A stretch of 64,000 bases of DNA from Albidovulum aestuarii (GTDB taxonomy: Bacteria > Pseudomonadota > Alphaproteobacteria > Rhodobacterales > Rhodobacteraceae), in the NCBI RefSeq assembly GCF_029961185.1, contig NZ_JASBQQ010000002.1, positions 62,001 to 126,000 of the forward strand, read 5' to 3'. How positions within the stretch are numbered: position 1 is the first letter of the stretch; each line of letters opens with the position of its first letter. Below are positions 31,432-41,182 of this stretch, one piece after another. The notes beneath the pieces were generated by a model that did not search any database, had not been told where the DNA came from, and saw nothing but the letters and a program-made list of their open reading frames with translations. The position numbers and the translations under genes were made by a program.

Positions 31432-32424
31432 TCAGCCGCTCGCTGTTTTGTCCGCCAGTGGCGGAATGTGACCCAGATCCGGCCCAACCGGACCGCGACC
31501 CATGTTACCGCCAGCATGCGACATCCGGTCGCTGGCCACAAGGCGATTTTCCAGTCCGGCGCGCGAGCCCTGACGCGGCATTTCCAGCGGCCCGAGGGAA
31601 TTCAGGTACTCATCCGCCCCGCTTTTTCTGTCGTAAACAGAAAACTCGGCGTCACGGTCGCGGAAGCTTTTCAAAACCTGACCAAGCCCCTTGATCCCGG
31701 TTTCCCGCTGACGACGGACAAGAGACAGGTCGACCTCAATCGGGAACATATCCTCCTGACCCGCGGATTGATGCAATACGGTGGACGAGGGATCGACGAT
31801 CAGCGACCGGCCCACGCCCCCTGCCCCAAGCCCGTTCACGTCGATGACGTAGCACTGGAACTGCGCCGCCGTGGCGCGTGCGATGGCGAGTTCCGCGTCA
31901 CGGTCGGTCGTGCCGGTCAGAACAGGGTGCAGCAGCACCTCGACACCGGCGCTTGTCAGTTGCCGCGTGGTTTCAGGGAACCAGATGTCATAACAGATCG
32001 AGAGGCCAAAGCGCCCGACATTCGGAACGTCGAAGATGCAAAACTCTGTCCCCGCCTCGACCTCAATCTCGTAGGGCCGGAAAGGGAACATCTTCCGATA
32101 TTTGGTGACGATCTGCCCGTCCGGGTCGATCACCGCCGATGTGTTGTAGATCCGACCATCCGGGGTCTTTTCGAACATGGACCCCGGAATCAGCCAGATC
32201 TTGTGCTTCTTCGCCGCCGCGCGGAACTGGTCCAGCGCCTCATTCTCGAAAGGCTGGGCAAAGCGGTGCAGCGGTCCATACGGCGCAAGCTCGGAAAAGA
32301 GCACCATCTCCGTCCAGGGAAAGCGCGCCATCAGCACATCAATCCGGTGGATCATGCCTTCGACATTGGATTGCAGCGCGTTCACGTACATCTGCACGCC
32401 GGCGATCGCGAATGGGGTCATCAT
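31432..32424 (-). CDS. Carbon-nitrogen hydrolase (nitrilase superfamily)
   Basis: 330 residues. The Glu-Lys-Cys triad is clear: E45 in LFSELAPYG, K111 in KYRKMFPF, C144 in SICYDIWFPE. The superfamily includes N-carbamoylputrescine amidase and other amidases cutting linear amides. A roughly 60-residue C-terminal tail (after DAEFSVYDRKSG) is rich in Gly/Pro and outside the core fold. First gene of the operon with the decarboxylase, 76 bp away. Acting on a polyamine amide is inferred from context. Confidence 0.87.
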   Translation of the reverse strand: MMTPFAIAGVQMYVNALQSNVEGMIHRIDVLMARFPWTEMVLFSELAPYGPLHRFAQPFENEALDQFRAAAKKHKIWLIPGSMFEKTPDGRIYNTSAVIDPDGQIVTKYRKMFPFRPYEIEVEAGTEFCIFDVPNVGRFGLSICYDIWFPETTRQLTSAGVEVLLHPVLTGTTDRDAELAIARATAAQFQCYVIDVNGLGAGGVGRSLIVDPSSTVLHQSAGQEDMFPIEVDLSLVRRQRETGIKGLGQVLKSFRDRDAEFSVYDRKSGADEYLNSLGPLEMPRQGSRAGLENRLVASDRMSHAGGNMGRGPVGPDLGHIPPLADKTASG

Positions 32425-33935
<1,511 letters not shown>

Positions 33936-33940
33936 GCGCC

Positions 33941-35014
33941 ATGATCCCGATGCCGCGCGAGGATACGCCGCTATGGTCCGACAGCGAACCGCTGGAATGC
34001 GTGATGGTCGTGCCCGAGGCGCCGAATGTGAAGACCTTCGTCTTCCGTCCGCCGTCGGGGGCTACCTTCCTCTTCCGCGCTGGTCAGTTCATCACCTTGG
34101 AACTGCCGCTGCCAGGTGGACCGCTCTACCGGACCTACACGATCTCGTCGAGCCCGACCTCAAACGTCTACCTCTCGGTCACCGTGAAGGCACAGCAGGA
34201 CAGTCAGGGCTCGCGCTGGCTGGTCGAAAACCTCGTGCCGGGGATGCGGCTGAACGCCAAGGGGCCGGGCGGCGTCTTCCACCTGCCGCGCCAGCCCAAT
34301 GGCAAATACCTTTTCATCTCGGCGGGCTCCGGCGTCACCCCGATGATGTCGATGGCGACTTTCCTTTGGGAACGCGGTGAAGAGCCGGATATCAGCTTCA
34401 TCCAATGCGCCAACAGGCCTTCGGAACTGATCTTCCGCAAACGGCTCGAATACATGGCGGGACGGGTGCGTGGCCTTCGGTTGAACTTCGTTGTCGCCGA
34501 GGAAGACCCCTACGAGGTCTGGACCGGCTATCGCGGCCATTTCAACCAACTCATGCTGGGCCTGATGACGCCCGACTATCTTGACCGCGATGTCTATTGC
34601 TGCGGGCCTGAGGGCTTCATGACGGGGGTGCGTGAAACGCTTCTGTCGCTTGGCTACGACATGGAACGCTATCATCAGGAGACGTTCCAGGCCCCGGTCA
34701 TGCGGGTCGAGGATATCGAGGTCCACGAGGATGTGGTGCCGCAGGAAACCGCGAAGGCCGAAATCGCCTTCGTCAATTCCGGCGTCACAACGGAATGCAC
34801 CGAAACCGATACGGTTCTGGCGATCGCCAAGGCCTCGGGCCTCAACATGCCATCGGGGTGCAATTTCGGCGTCTGCGGCACCTGCAAGGTCAAGACCCGT
34901 TCGGGTCAGGTTCACATGGTGCATAACGGCGGCATCAGCGAAGAGGACATCGAGGCCGGTTACATCCTCGCCTGCTGCTCGCGCCCGCTGGGCCGGGTCG
35001 AGGTCGAACTCTGA
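33941..35014 (+). CDS. gbcB: Glycine betaine monooxygenase, ferredoxin reductase subunit
   Basis: 357 residues, hybrid reductase: flavin-binding barrel with YRTYTISSSP (about 63-72), NAD-binding domain with ISAGSGVTPMMSM and YCCGPEGFM, and a C-terminal plant-type [2Fe-2S] domain with SGCNFGVCGTCKVKT and a final Cys pair. It passes electrons from NADH to the Rieske centre of GbcA. Directly downstream of gbcA in the same operon. Confidence 0.88.
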   Translation: MIPMPREDTPLWSDSEPLECVMVVPEAPNVKTFVFRPPSGATFLFRAGQFITLELPLPGGPLYRTYTISSSPTSNVYLSVTVKAQQDSQGSRWLVENLVPGMRLNAKGPGGVFHLPRQPNGKYLFISAGSGVTPMMSMATFLWERGEEPDISFIQCANRPSELIFRKRLEYMAGRVRGLRLNFVVAEEDPYEVWTGYRGHFNQLMLGLMTPDYLDRDVYCCGPEGFMTGVRETLLSLGYDMERYHQETFQAPVMRVEDIEVHEDVVPQETAKAEIAFVNSGVTTECTETDTVLAIAKASGLNMPSGCNFGVCGTCKVKTRSGQVHMVHNGGISEEDIEAGYILACCSRPLGRVEVEL

Positions 35015-35089
35015 GCAACCGCAGGGCGCGGCTTGACCGCGCCCGGGCGCTTTGCGACGGTGCGGCAAGCACGACCTGAAAGGACCACA

Positions 35090-35650
35090 ATGAGCTGCCT
35101 TGCCACGACCCTCGCCGCTATCGACGCCGCCAATTCCGCCGATCCTGATATCAGCGAAGGGGCGCCCGCCGCGCGGCTTTACGGTGAGCGGATGACGGCG
35201 GAGCTGGAACGGCTCTTTCCCGGCGCGTCCGAGGAGTTGCGCATCGCTGTGCGCGGCCAGCATATCGAACGCTGGACTTCGCCCCGTGCCGACTATCCAG
35301 AGGGCCGCGAAGGCTATCTGACCTGGCGCCGGGAACTGGCGGCCTATCACGCCCGGCGGGTCGGAGAGATCATGGCCGAAGCGGGTTATGACGCAGACAG
35401 CACGGCACGGGTCGGCACAATGCTGCGCAAGGAGGGCATCAAGCGGGACCCGGAGGTGCAGGCGCTGGAAGACGTGATCTGCTTCACCTTCCTGCGGTGG
35501 TATTTCCAACCCTTCGCCGAAGGCCGCGATGCCGCCTCGCTGGAGAAGATCGTCGCCAAGACCGCCCGCAAGATGTCGGCAGAGGCGCGGGCAAAGGCAT
35601 TGAAAGAATTCAATCTTCCCGAACCCTTCGCCGCGTCCTTCCGCAACTGA
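35090..35650 (+). CDS. DUF4202-family protein
   Basis: 186 residues from the ATG at 35090, with GAAAGGACCACA just upstream; a longer frame exists but lacks a site. Features: AARLYGERMTAELERLFP, RGQHIERWTSPRADYPEGREGYLTW and QALEDVICFTFLRWYF, the pattern of DUF4202. The conserved His/Asp residues look like an HD-type metal enzyme, but no function is established to me. Probably co-transcribed with gbcAB (75 bp gap). Confidence 0.82.
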   Translation: MSCLATTLAAIDAANSADPDISEGAPAARLYGERMTAELERLFPGASEELRIAVRGQHIERWTSPRADYPEGREGYLTWRRELAAYHARRVGEIMAEAGYDADSTARVGTMLRKEGIKRDPEVQALEDVICFTFLRWYFQPFAEGRDAASLEKIVAKTARKMSAEARAKALKEFNLPEPFAASFRN

Positions 35651-35970
35651 GTCGTGCACAATTGTGTACCGCCAATTGAGTGCGCGCCGCTCCCCTTTTG
35701 GTTGTGCGAAATAAAATTTCGTCGCGTAATATTGTTTCAAAAGCGCGTCCTGTCTGGCGCTAACAGACCAAAACTGTTGCGAAATTGCCCCGAAAGCAGG
35801 CGGATTGCCGCGCTGCGGCTTGGCGAAATCAACATCCCGTAGGAGACTCACTTGACGGTGGGGAAAAGCGGCCATATCTGCGCCGCGCGATTGCCACCGA
35901 CATGTGTGAGTAATGGCCAGAGAGGCTTGGTAAATGTGATCTGTAGGGTCACGCGGGAAGGAAGAGACGA
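35651..35970. other. Intergenic region with AT-rich palindromes
   Basis: 320 bp without a convincing gene. CACAATTGTG (35657-35666) and CGAAAT-AAA-ATTTCG (35707-35721) are perfect palindromes in an AT-rich pocket, possibly operators. A TTGACG at 35852-35857 could be a -35 for the small ORF downstream; the -10 is weak. Confidence 0.4.
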
Positions 35971-36135
35971 ATGGATATGCCCAAGCAGATGGATGCGAGC
36001 GGACACGCCCCGCGCCAGCAGCAGCAGGGTGAGGCCGACCGCGCCGAAAAGCGCCGGACGACCGCTTCCGAGCTTGCTGAAACGCCGGCCGAGCAGATGC
36101 GCGCAATGCATTTTAGCGACTGGGCCTCGATCTGA
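35971..36135 (+). CDS. Small charged ORF, 54 residues (tentative)
   Basis: ATG at 35971 is preceded by a strong ribosome site (GGAAGGAAGAG), and the frame ends with TGA at 36133-36135. The predicted peptide is hydrophilic with a QQQQ run and ends MRAMHFSDWASI. No transmembrane helix. No family known to me; the ribosome site is the main support. Confidence 0.35.
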   Translation: MDMPKQMDASGHAPRQQQQGEADRAEKRRTTASELAETPAEQMRAMHFSDWASI

Positions 36136-36190
36136 GGCTTTCGCCGGGTCGCGGCAGGAATTAACCTCGGGGCTCCGATGGAGGGGCCTC

Positions 36191-36541
36191 ATGCCGACAC
36201 CCGTATCGACCATACCCAATCTCGGCCCCGGATCCGAGGCAGCCTTTGCCCGGGCGGGCATTCATTCGGCCGAGGACATCCGTGCGATGGGCGCGGACGC
36301 AGCCTATCTCCGGCTTTTGCAATCCGGCACTAGGCCCCACTTCATCGGATACTATGTCCTCGTCATGGGTCTGCAGGGCCGTCCCTGGAACGATTGTCAG
36401 GGCGCGGAAAAAGCCGCTCTGCGGACGCGCTTCGATGAATTGAAGGCTGAGGCAAAACAGACCCCGTCAAAAGACAAGGACCGCCTCCGGATGGAAGCGG
36501 CCCTTGATGAGATTGGCATCATAGAACGACGCCGGGGGTGA
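36191..36541 (+). CDS. TfoX C-terminal-domain protein
   Basis: 116 residues from the ATG at 36191. STIPNLGPGSEAAFARAGIHSAEDIRAMGADAAYLRLL is the helix-hairpin-helix-like TfoX_C motif, followed by FIGYYVLVMGLQGRPWNDC. The N-terminal TfoX domain of competence activators is absent, as in many stand-alone members. Function unknown. The gene ends just before a pair of strong hairpins. Confidence 0.82.
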   Translation: MPTPVSTIPNLGPGSEAAFARAGIHSAEDIRAMGADAAYLRLLQSGTRPHFIGYYVLVMGLQGRPWNDCQGAEKAALRTRFDELKAEAKQTPSKDKDRLRMEAALDEIGIIERRRG

Positions 36542-36545
36542 GCCG

Positions 36546-36572
36546 GGAAGAATTTTGAAACAAAATTCTTCC
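36546..36572. terminator. 12-bp perfect hairpin after the TfoX_C gene
   Basis: Arms GGAAGAATTTTG (36546-36557) and CAAAATTCTTCC (36561-36572) around AAA. It lies 5 bp after the TfoX_C stop and before the convergent ndk end; AT-rich arms supply a T-run in either direction. Confidence 0.65.
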
Positions 36573-36583
36573 GCTACGCGCAG

Positions 36584-36609
36584 GGAAAATCCTTGGACAA
36601 GGATTTTCC
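36584..36609. terminator. 11-bp perfect hairpin after ndk
   Basis: Arms GGAAAATCCTT (36584-36594) and AAGGATTTTCC (36599-36609) around GGAC. It lies 17 bp after the ndk stop on the minus strand. Together with 36546-36572 it separates two convergent genes. Confidence 0.65.
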
Positions 36610-36625
36610 ACCGGTTGCGCCGGGT

Positions 36626-37048
36626 TCAGCCGACGAGTTCGAGACCCGAGAAGAAGAAGGCGATTTCCTGCGCGGCAGTTTCCGGCGCGTCGGAGCCATG
36701 AACCGAGTTCTCGCCGACCGAGAGCGCGAATTCCTTGCGGATCGTGCCCGGCTCGGCATTGGCGGGGTTGGTCGCGCCCATCACTTCGCGGTTCTTGGCA
36801 ATGGCGTTGTCGCCTTCCAGAACCTGCACGACGACGGGGGCCGAGGCCATAAATTCACAGAGTTCGCCGTAGAAGGGGCGTTCCTTGTGAACCTCGTAGA
36901 ACTTGCCAGCCTGTTCCATCGAGAGCTTGATGCGCTTTTGTGCGACGATGCGCAGGCCCGCATCTTCGAACTTGGCGTTGATCTTGCCGGTCAGGTTGCG
37001 GTTCGTCGCGTCGGGTTTGATGATGGAAAGCGTGCGTTCGGTCGCCAT
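36626..37048 (-). CDS. ndk: Nucleoside diphosphate kinase
   Basis: 140 residues, standard length. Start [11 protein letters not shown], phosphohistidine H117 in GENSVHGSD, and [17 protein letters not shown] are all conserved. It transfers gamma phosphate between nucleoside triphosphates and diphosphates via the phosphohistidine. Monocistronic on the minus strand. Confidence 0.97.
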   Translation of the reverse strand: MATERTLSIIKPDATNRNLTGKINAKFEDAGLRIVAQKRIKLSMEQAGKFYEVHKERPFYGELCEFMASAPVVVQVLEGDNAIAKNREVMGATNPANAEPGTIRKEFALSVGENSVHGSDAPETAAQEIAFFFSGLELVG

Positions 37049-37173
37049 GGGTCAGCCTTCTTGCATTGGGGGCACGGGGCACCCTGCCCCGGCCGGATTT
37101 GGATTGCGCGCCTGCTATCATGCTGCGCCCGGCTTGAAAAGGTGCGGCGGCGGGCATGGCGGGCGCCTCCGGT

Positions 37174-37183
37174 GGGAGTATTT
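37174..37183 (+). repeat. Dispersed motif GGGAGTATTT, hairpin-embedded copy
   Basis: The motif forms the loop of a short hairpin (GGTGG 37171-37175 / CCACC 37184-37188) about 90 bp before the exonuclease III gene. Confidence 0.45.
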
Positions 37184-37265
37184 CCACCAGGATGAAGGTG
37201 AGGCGGTTGTGGCTCCGGCCGTTCTGGCAGATGATCGCGGCCGGAACGATCCCCGGGGGCAGGCA

Positions 37266-38045
37266 ATGAAGATCGCGACATTCAATATCAACGGCATCAA
37301 GGCGCGGGTCGACGCCCTGCCGCAATGGCTGGATGAGGCCGCGCCGGATGTTGTGCTGTTGCAGGAGATCAAGTCGGTTGACGAGGCCTTTCCACGCGAT
37401 CTCTTTGAGGATCGCGGCTATTTCGTCGAGACCCATGGGCAAAAAAGCTTCAACGGCGTCGCGATCCTGTCCAAGCTGCCGCTGGAGGATGTAGAACGCG
37501 GATTGCCGGGCGATGAGGCCGACGATCAGGCGCGCTGGATCGAAGCAACGGTTGTAGGGAAAACCGCCGTCCGGCTGTGCGGGCTCTACCTGCCGAATGG
37601 CAACCCCGCACCGGGGCCGAAATACGATTACAAGCTTTCATGGATGGCGCGGATGAGGGATCGGGCCACGGCCCTTCTCGCGGAGGAAATGCCGGTCGTC
37701 ATGGCGGGCGACTACAACATCATCCCGCAGGCCGAGGATGCGGCGAAGCCGGAGGCATGGGTCGAGGACGCGCTTTTCCGCCCCGAAAGCCGCGCCGCGT
37801 TCCGGCGCATCCTGAACCTTGGCTATACCGAGGCGTTCCGGTCCCGAGAACCGCGCCCCGGCCATTATTCCTTCTGGGACTATCAGGCTGGCGCATGGCA
37901 GCGGAACAACGGCATCCGCATCGACCATCTGCTTCTGTCGCCACAGGCCGCCGATCTGCTCAACGGCACCGGGATCGACAAAGGAATCCGGGGACGTGAC
38001 AAGCCCTCGGACCATGTGCCGGTATGGATCGAGCTTGACGCCTGA
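37266..38045 (+). CDS. xth: Exodeoxyribonuclease III (AP endonuclease)
   Basis: 259 residues from the ATG at 37266 (MKIATFNINGIKAR). Exonuclease III motifs: LLQEIKS (catalytic Glu34), LYLPNGN, AGDYNIIP, and the final RIDHLLLS and SDHVPVW (Asp-His). It removes 3' blocking groups and cuts at abasic sites in base-excision repair. Followed by a flavoenzyme gene after 3 bp. Confidence 0.95.
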   Translation: MKIATFNINGIKARVDALPQWLDEAAPDVVLLQEIKSVDEAFPRDLFEDRGYFVETHGQKSFNGVAILSKLPLEDVERGLPGDEADDQARWIEATVVGKTAVRLCGLYLPNGNPAPGPKYDYKLSWMARMRDRATALLAEEMPVVMAGDYNIIPQAEDAAKPEAWVEDALFRPESRAAFRRILNLGYTEAFRSREPRPGHYSFWDYQAGAWQRNNGIRIDHLLLSPQAADLLNGTGIDKGIRGRDKPSDHVPVWIELDA

Positions 38046-38048
38046 CCC

Positions 38049-39326
38049 ATGCGCTATCCCGATACCTTTTACAGCCGCACCCTGCGCGATGCCCGCGCGC
38101 GCCCCGTCCTGACGGGCGTTGAAGAGGCGGATGTTGTGATCGTCGGCGGCGGTTTTGCCGGGTTGACGACGGCGCTGGAACTGACCCGCGCGGGCAAGCT
38201 TGTGATCGTGCTGGAAGCTGAATCCGTGGGATTCGGTGCCTCGGGCCGCAATGGCGGCATCGTCAGCCCGGCCTTTTCCGGTGGCGATGAAGCGATCCGG
38301 GCCCGGGTCGGGTCAAAAGCTGCCCGCGAGTTGCACCGGCTGTCCATCGAAGGGGTCGAACGGTTGCGGGCGACCATTGCGGATCTGAAGATCGACGGCG
38401 CGGTAACCGGCGAGGGTCTTCTCAGCCTTCGACGCTTCGACCGCGCCGATGATCTGAAACGCCATGCCGAGGAGTTTGACCGCGATTTCGGTTACGAGAT
38501 GCGCTATCTCGACCGGACGGCCCTGTCGGAACAACTGGTGAGCGGGCGCTATCATCATGCACTCTATGACCCCCGCTCGTTCCACATCCATCCCCTGAAC
38601 ACGTTGCGCGGCATCGCCGCCGAAGTGGAACGCCTAGGCGGGCGGATCTTCGAGGCCTCGGCCGCAACCGGGCACGATCTGACGGGGTCCGTGAAGCAAG
38701 TTACCACCGCCACCGGGCGCGCCGAGGCCCCTGCGCTTATCCTTGCCACAGGCGGCTATACGGGCCCCTTGGTGCCGCGCCTGAAGCGCGCGATCCTGCC
38801 GATCGCGACCTATCTGACGATGAGCGAGGCCGCGCCCGACCTGCTGGCCAGCGCCATCCGCACGCGCGCCTCTATGTATGACGACCGGCGCGCAGGCGAC
38901 TATTACCGGCTGGTCGAGGGCGGCAGCAGGCTTCTCTGGGGCGGAAGGATCACGACCCGGGCGGCATCGCCCGAAGGGATCGTGCGCGAGCTTCGCCGCG
39001 AGATGGTGGGGGCCTTCCCGCAGCTTGAGGGATTGAAGATCGAACTCGCCTGGTCCGGCCTCATGGGCTATGCCCGCCACCTGATGCCGCAGGTCGGAGA
39101 GATGGGCCCCGGCGTCTGGCACATCACGGCCTTTGGGGGCCACGGGTTGAACACGACTGCCATTGCCGGAAAGGTGCTGGCCGAGGCGATGCTCGGCGAA
39201 AGCGACCGCATCAGCATGTTCGCGCCTTTCGGGCTGGACTGGGCGGGCGGTGCAGCGGGGCTTGTTGCAGCCCAGCTGACCTATTGGAAGCTGCAGATGC
39301 AGGACCGGTGGCGCGAGCGTGGCTGA
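38049..39326 (+). CDS. DAO-family FAD oxidoreductase (PuuB-like)
   Basis: 425 residues. N-terminal dinucleotide-binding motif VVIVGGGFAGLTTALEL (about 29-45), then GFGASGRNGGIVSPAF, and a C-terminal FAD motif ITAFGGHGLNTTAIAGK. Resembles gamma-glutamylputrescine oxidase and related amine/amino-acid oxidases that release NH3 and H2O2. Substrate unresolved; a polyamine link would fit the decarboxylase operon 6 kb away, but they are not linked in one operon. Confidence 0.85.
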   Translation: MRYPDTFYSRTLRDARARPVLTGVEEADVVIVGGGFAGLTTALELTRAGKLVIVLEAESVGFGASGRNGGIVSPAFSGGDEAIRARVGSKAARELHRLSIEGVERLRATIADLKIDGAVTGEGLLSLRRFDRADDLKRHAEEFDRDFGYEMRYLDRTALSEQLVSGRYHHALYDPRSFHIHPLNTLRGIAAEVERLGGRIFEASAATGHDLTGSVKQVTTATGRAEAPALILATGGYTGPLVPRLKRAILPIATYLTMSEAAPDLLASAIRTRASMYDDRRAGDYYRLVEGGSRLLWGGRITTRAASPEGIVRELRREMVGAFPQLEGLKIELAWSGLMGYARHLMPQVGEMGPGVWHITAFGGHGLNTTAIAGKVLAEAMLGESDRISMFAPFGLDWAGGAAGLVAAQLTYWKLQMQDRWRERG

Positions 39327-39332
39327 GCCGGA

Positions 39333-40502
39333 TCAGCGCCCGCCCGTCACGTCATGGTCGTAAAGCCAGGCGAACCGATCCATCACGCTGCCCGGAGCAA
39401 AACGGTTCAGCGTCTTCAGCCCGAAATGGGCGATGTCGCGGCGGATACCGGAAAGGTGGTAGTTCCGGGCATTGGCATTGGCCGCCTCGACAATCCGGCT
39501 GACCCGAGCCTGACGGCGTTGCTGATAGGCCGCGAATGCGGCTTCGGGTTCAGCAGCCGATAGGGCTTCGGCCAGAACCCAGGCATCCTCCAGCGCCATA
39601 TTGGCCCCCTGCGCCAGAAACGGCAGCGTCGGATGGGCGGCATCGCCAAGGATCGCCGCGCCGTGACCGTGCCAGCGTTTCGCAACCGGATGGCGGAAGA
39701 GCCCCCAGAGGTTCGGCCGCTCGATCTGGTCGAGCCAGCGCCGCACCTGAGGAACAAAATCCTCAAACGCGATGCGCAGGGCCAAGGGATCGTCGGTCAG
39801 CGACCAGCTTTCCTCGGCCCATTTGTGGCGCTCCTCAATCGCGACGATGTTCCTCAGCCGCCCTCCACGCAGGGGATAGGTCACGATATGACGGCCCGGC
39901 CCCATGAAAAGCTGCGCGACGGGGCGGATATCGGGTTCCGCAGGCAGGGTTGCGCGCCACGCAACCTGATGGGTGAAGAAAGGCGCGACCGTTCCGTTCA
40001 GAGTTTGCCGAACCTTCGAATGCAGCCCGTCGGCGCCGATCAGAATGTCCGCCTCGATCTCCGCCCCCTGCGTGGTTTTCAGCCGAGGTGCATGGTCGCC
40101 GAGCGTCACCTCGGTGATCTGCTGCAAAAAGCGGATTTCGACGCCAGCCGCCCGCGCGGCTTCGGCCAGAACGGTGATGAGGTCGGCACGGTGGACAAGG
40201 CGGAACATGCCCGCTGTTCGCTGGCGCGTCAGGTCGAGGCGCAGGACCTGCCCGCCCGTCTCGCCGTCGATCAGTTCCACGGCTTCCGATCCCATGCTTT
40301 GCGCCTCAAGCTCGGCCCCAAGGCCAAGCGCGCCCATGACACGCGCGCCATTTGGCGTGATCTGCAACCCGGCGCCGACTTCGCGAATCTCGGGCGCCTG
40401 TTCAAGAACGGTGACCTTCGCGCCATTCAGCGCCAGCGCCCGCGCCAGCGCGAGCCCCGCGACCCCGGCGCCCAGCACCGTCACCGCCCGACCGTTCATC
40501 AT
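39333..40502 (-). CDS. FAD-dependent aromatic monooxygenase (salicylate hydroxylase-like)
   Basis: 389 residues, group A flavin monooxygenase: VTVLGAGVAGLALARALA (GxGxxG), middle ADILIGADGLHSKVR (DG motif), and ILGDAAHPTLPFLAQGANMALEDA (GD motif). Relatives hydroxylate salicylate, 6-hydroxynicotinate or ubiquinone precursors; the substrate here is not identified. Tandem ATGs at 40502 and 40499 are both possible starts. Confidence 0.85.
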   Translation of the reverse strand: MMNGRAVTVLGAGVAGLALARALALNGAKVTVLEQAPEIREVGAGLQITPNGARVMGALGLGAELEAQSMGSEAVELIDGETGGQVLRLDLTRQRTAGMFRLVHRADLITVLAEAARAAGVEIRFLQQITEVTLGDHAPRLKTTQGAEIEADILIGADGLHSKVRQTLNGTVAPFFTHQVAWRATLPAEPDIRPVAQLFMGPGRHIVTYPLRGGRLRNIVAIEERHKWAEESWSLTDDPLALRIAFEDFVPQVRRWLDQIERPNLWGLFRHPVAKRWHGHGAAILGDAAHPTLPFLAQGANMALEDAWVLAEALSAAEPEAAFAAYQQRRQARVSRIVEAANANARNYHLSGIRRDIAHFGLKTLNRFAPGSVMDRFAWLYDHDVTGGR

Positions 40503-40578
40503 ATTTGCCCCCGTCCAAATGAAAGCGCCGGAGCCTTACGACCCCGGCGCCGAAATTTACTCCGACCCGATACCGGGA

Positions 40579-41001
40579 TCAGTCGTCGCGATGCACCCGC
40601 TCGCGGCGTTCATGCTTTTCCTGCGCTTCCAGCGTCATCGTCGCGATCGGCCGCGCATCGAGGCGCTTGAGCGAAATGGGTTCGCCCGTCACTTCGCAAT
40701 AGCCGTATTCACCGTTCTCGATTCGCCGCAGCGCCGAGTCGATCTTCGACACGAGCTTGCGCTGCCGGTCGCGCGTCCTCAGTTCCAGCGCACGGTCGGT
40801 TTCCTCACTCGCACGGTCGGCGATGTCGGGAACATTGCGGGCGCTGTCCTGGAGACCTTCAAGCGTCTCGGCCGACTGTTCCAGAAGTTCTTCCTTCCAG
40901 GTGGTCAGCTTGCGCCGGAAATACTCGAGCTGACGCTCGTTCATGAACGGTTCGTCTTCGGCCGGACGATAATCGTCGGGAAGAAAGACCTCAGGCTTCA
41001 T
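40579..41001 (-). CDS. dksA: DksA, RNA polymerase-binding transcription factor
   Basis: 140 residues from the ATG at 41001 with AAGGGAGCGAAG upstream; the longer in-frame reading is not typical. Coiled coil spans about 20-95 with the conserved DLA-like tip DIADRAS. The zinc-finger region reads GYCEVTGEPISLKRLDARPIATMTLEAQ: one cysteine where E. coli DksA has four. One-cysteine DksA is known to be functional in Rhodobacter. It works with ppGpp on rRNA and amino-acid promoters. Confidence 0.94.
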   Translation of the reverse strand: MKPEVFLPDDYRPAEDEPFMNERQLEYFRRKLTTWKEELLEQSAETLEGLQDSARNVPDIADRASEETDRALELRTRDRQRKLVSKIDSALRRIENGEYGYCEVTGEPISLKRLDARPIATMTLEAQEKHERRERVHRDD

Positions 41002-41182
41002 CTTCGCTCCCTTCTGCCCCCCGGACTCTGAATTCACTGTATCAATCTTCATCCGGAACTCCTCGGGCGCTCCCATAGCCGATGAACCGGAGGATGTCAC
41101 TAGCCCTAGCGGCGTCTTGCGGCAAATTGATGGCCCCGATAAGAGTCACGTGATCAAAACGGGCCATTGTTGCGGAAATAAT

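Noticed and set aside
34160-36106. Long minus-strand open frame across gbcB and DUF4202
   Set aside because: Antisense to two well-supported genes, no motifs.
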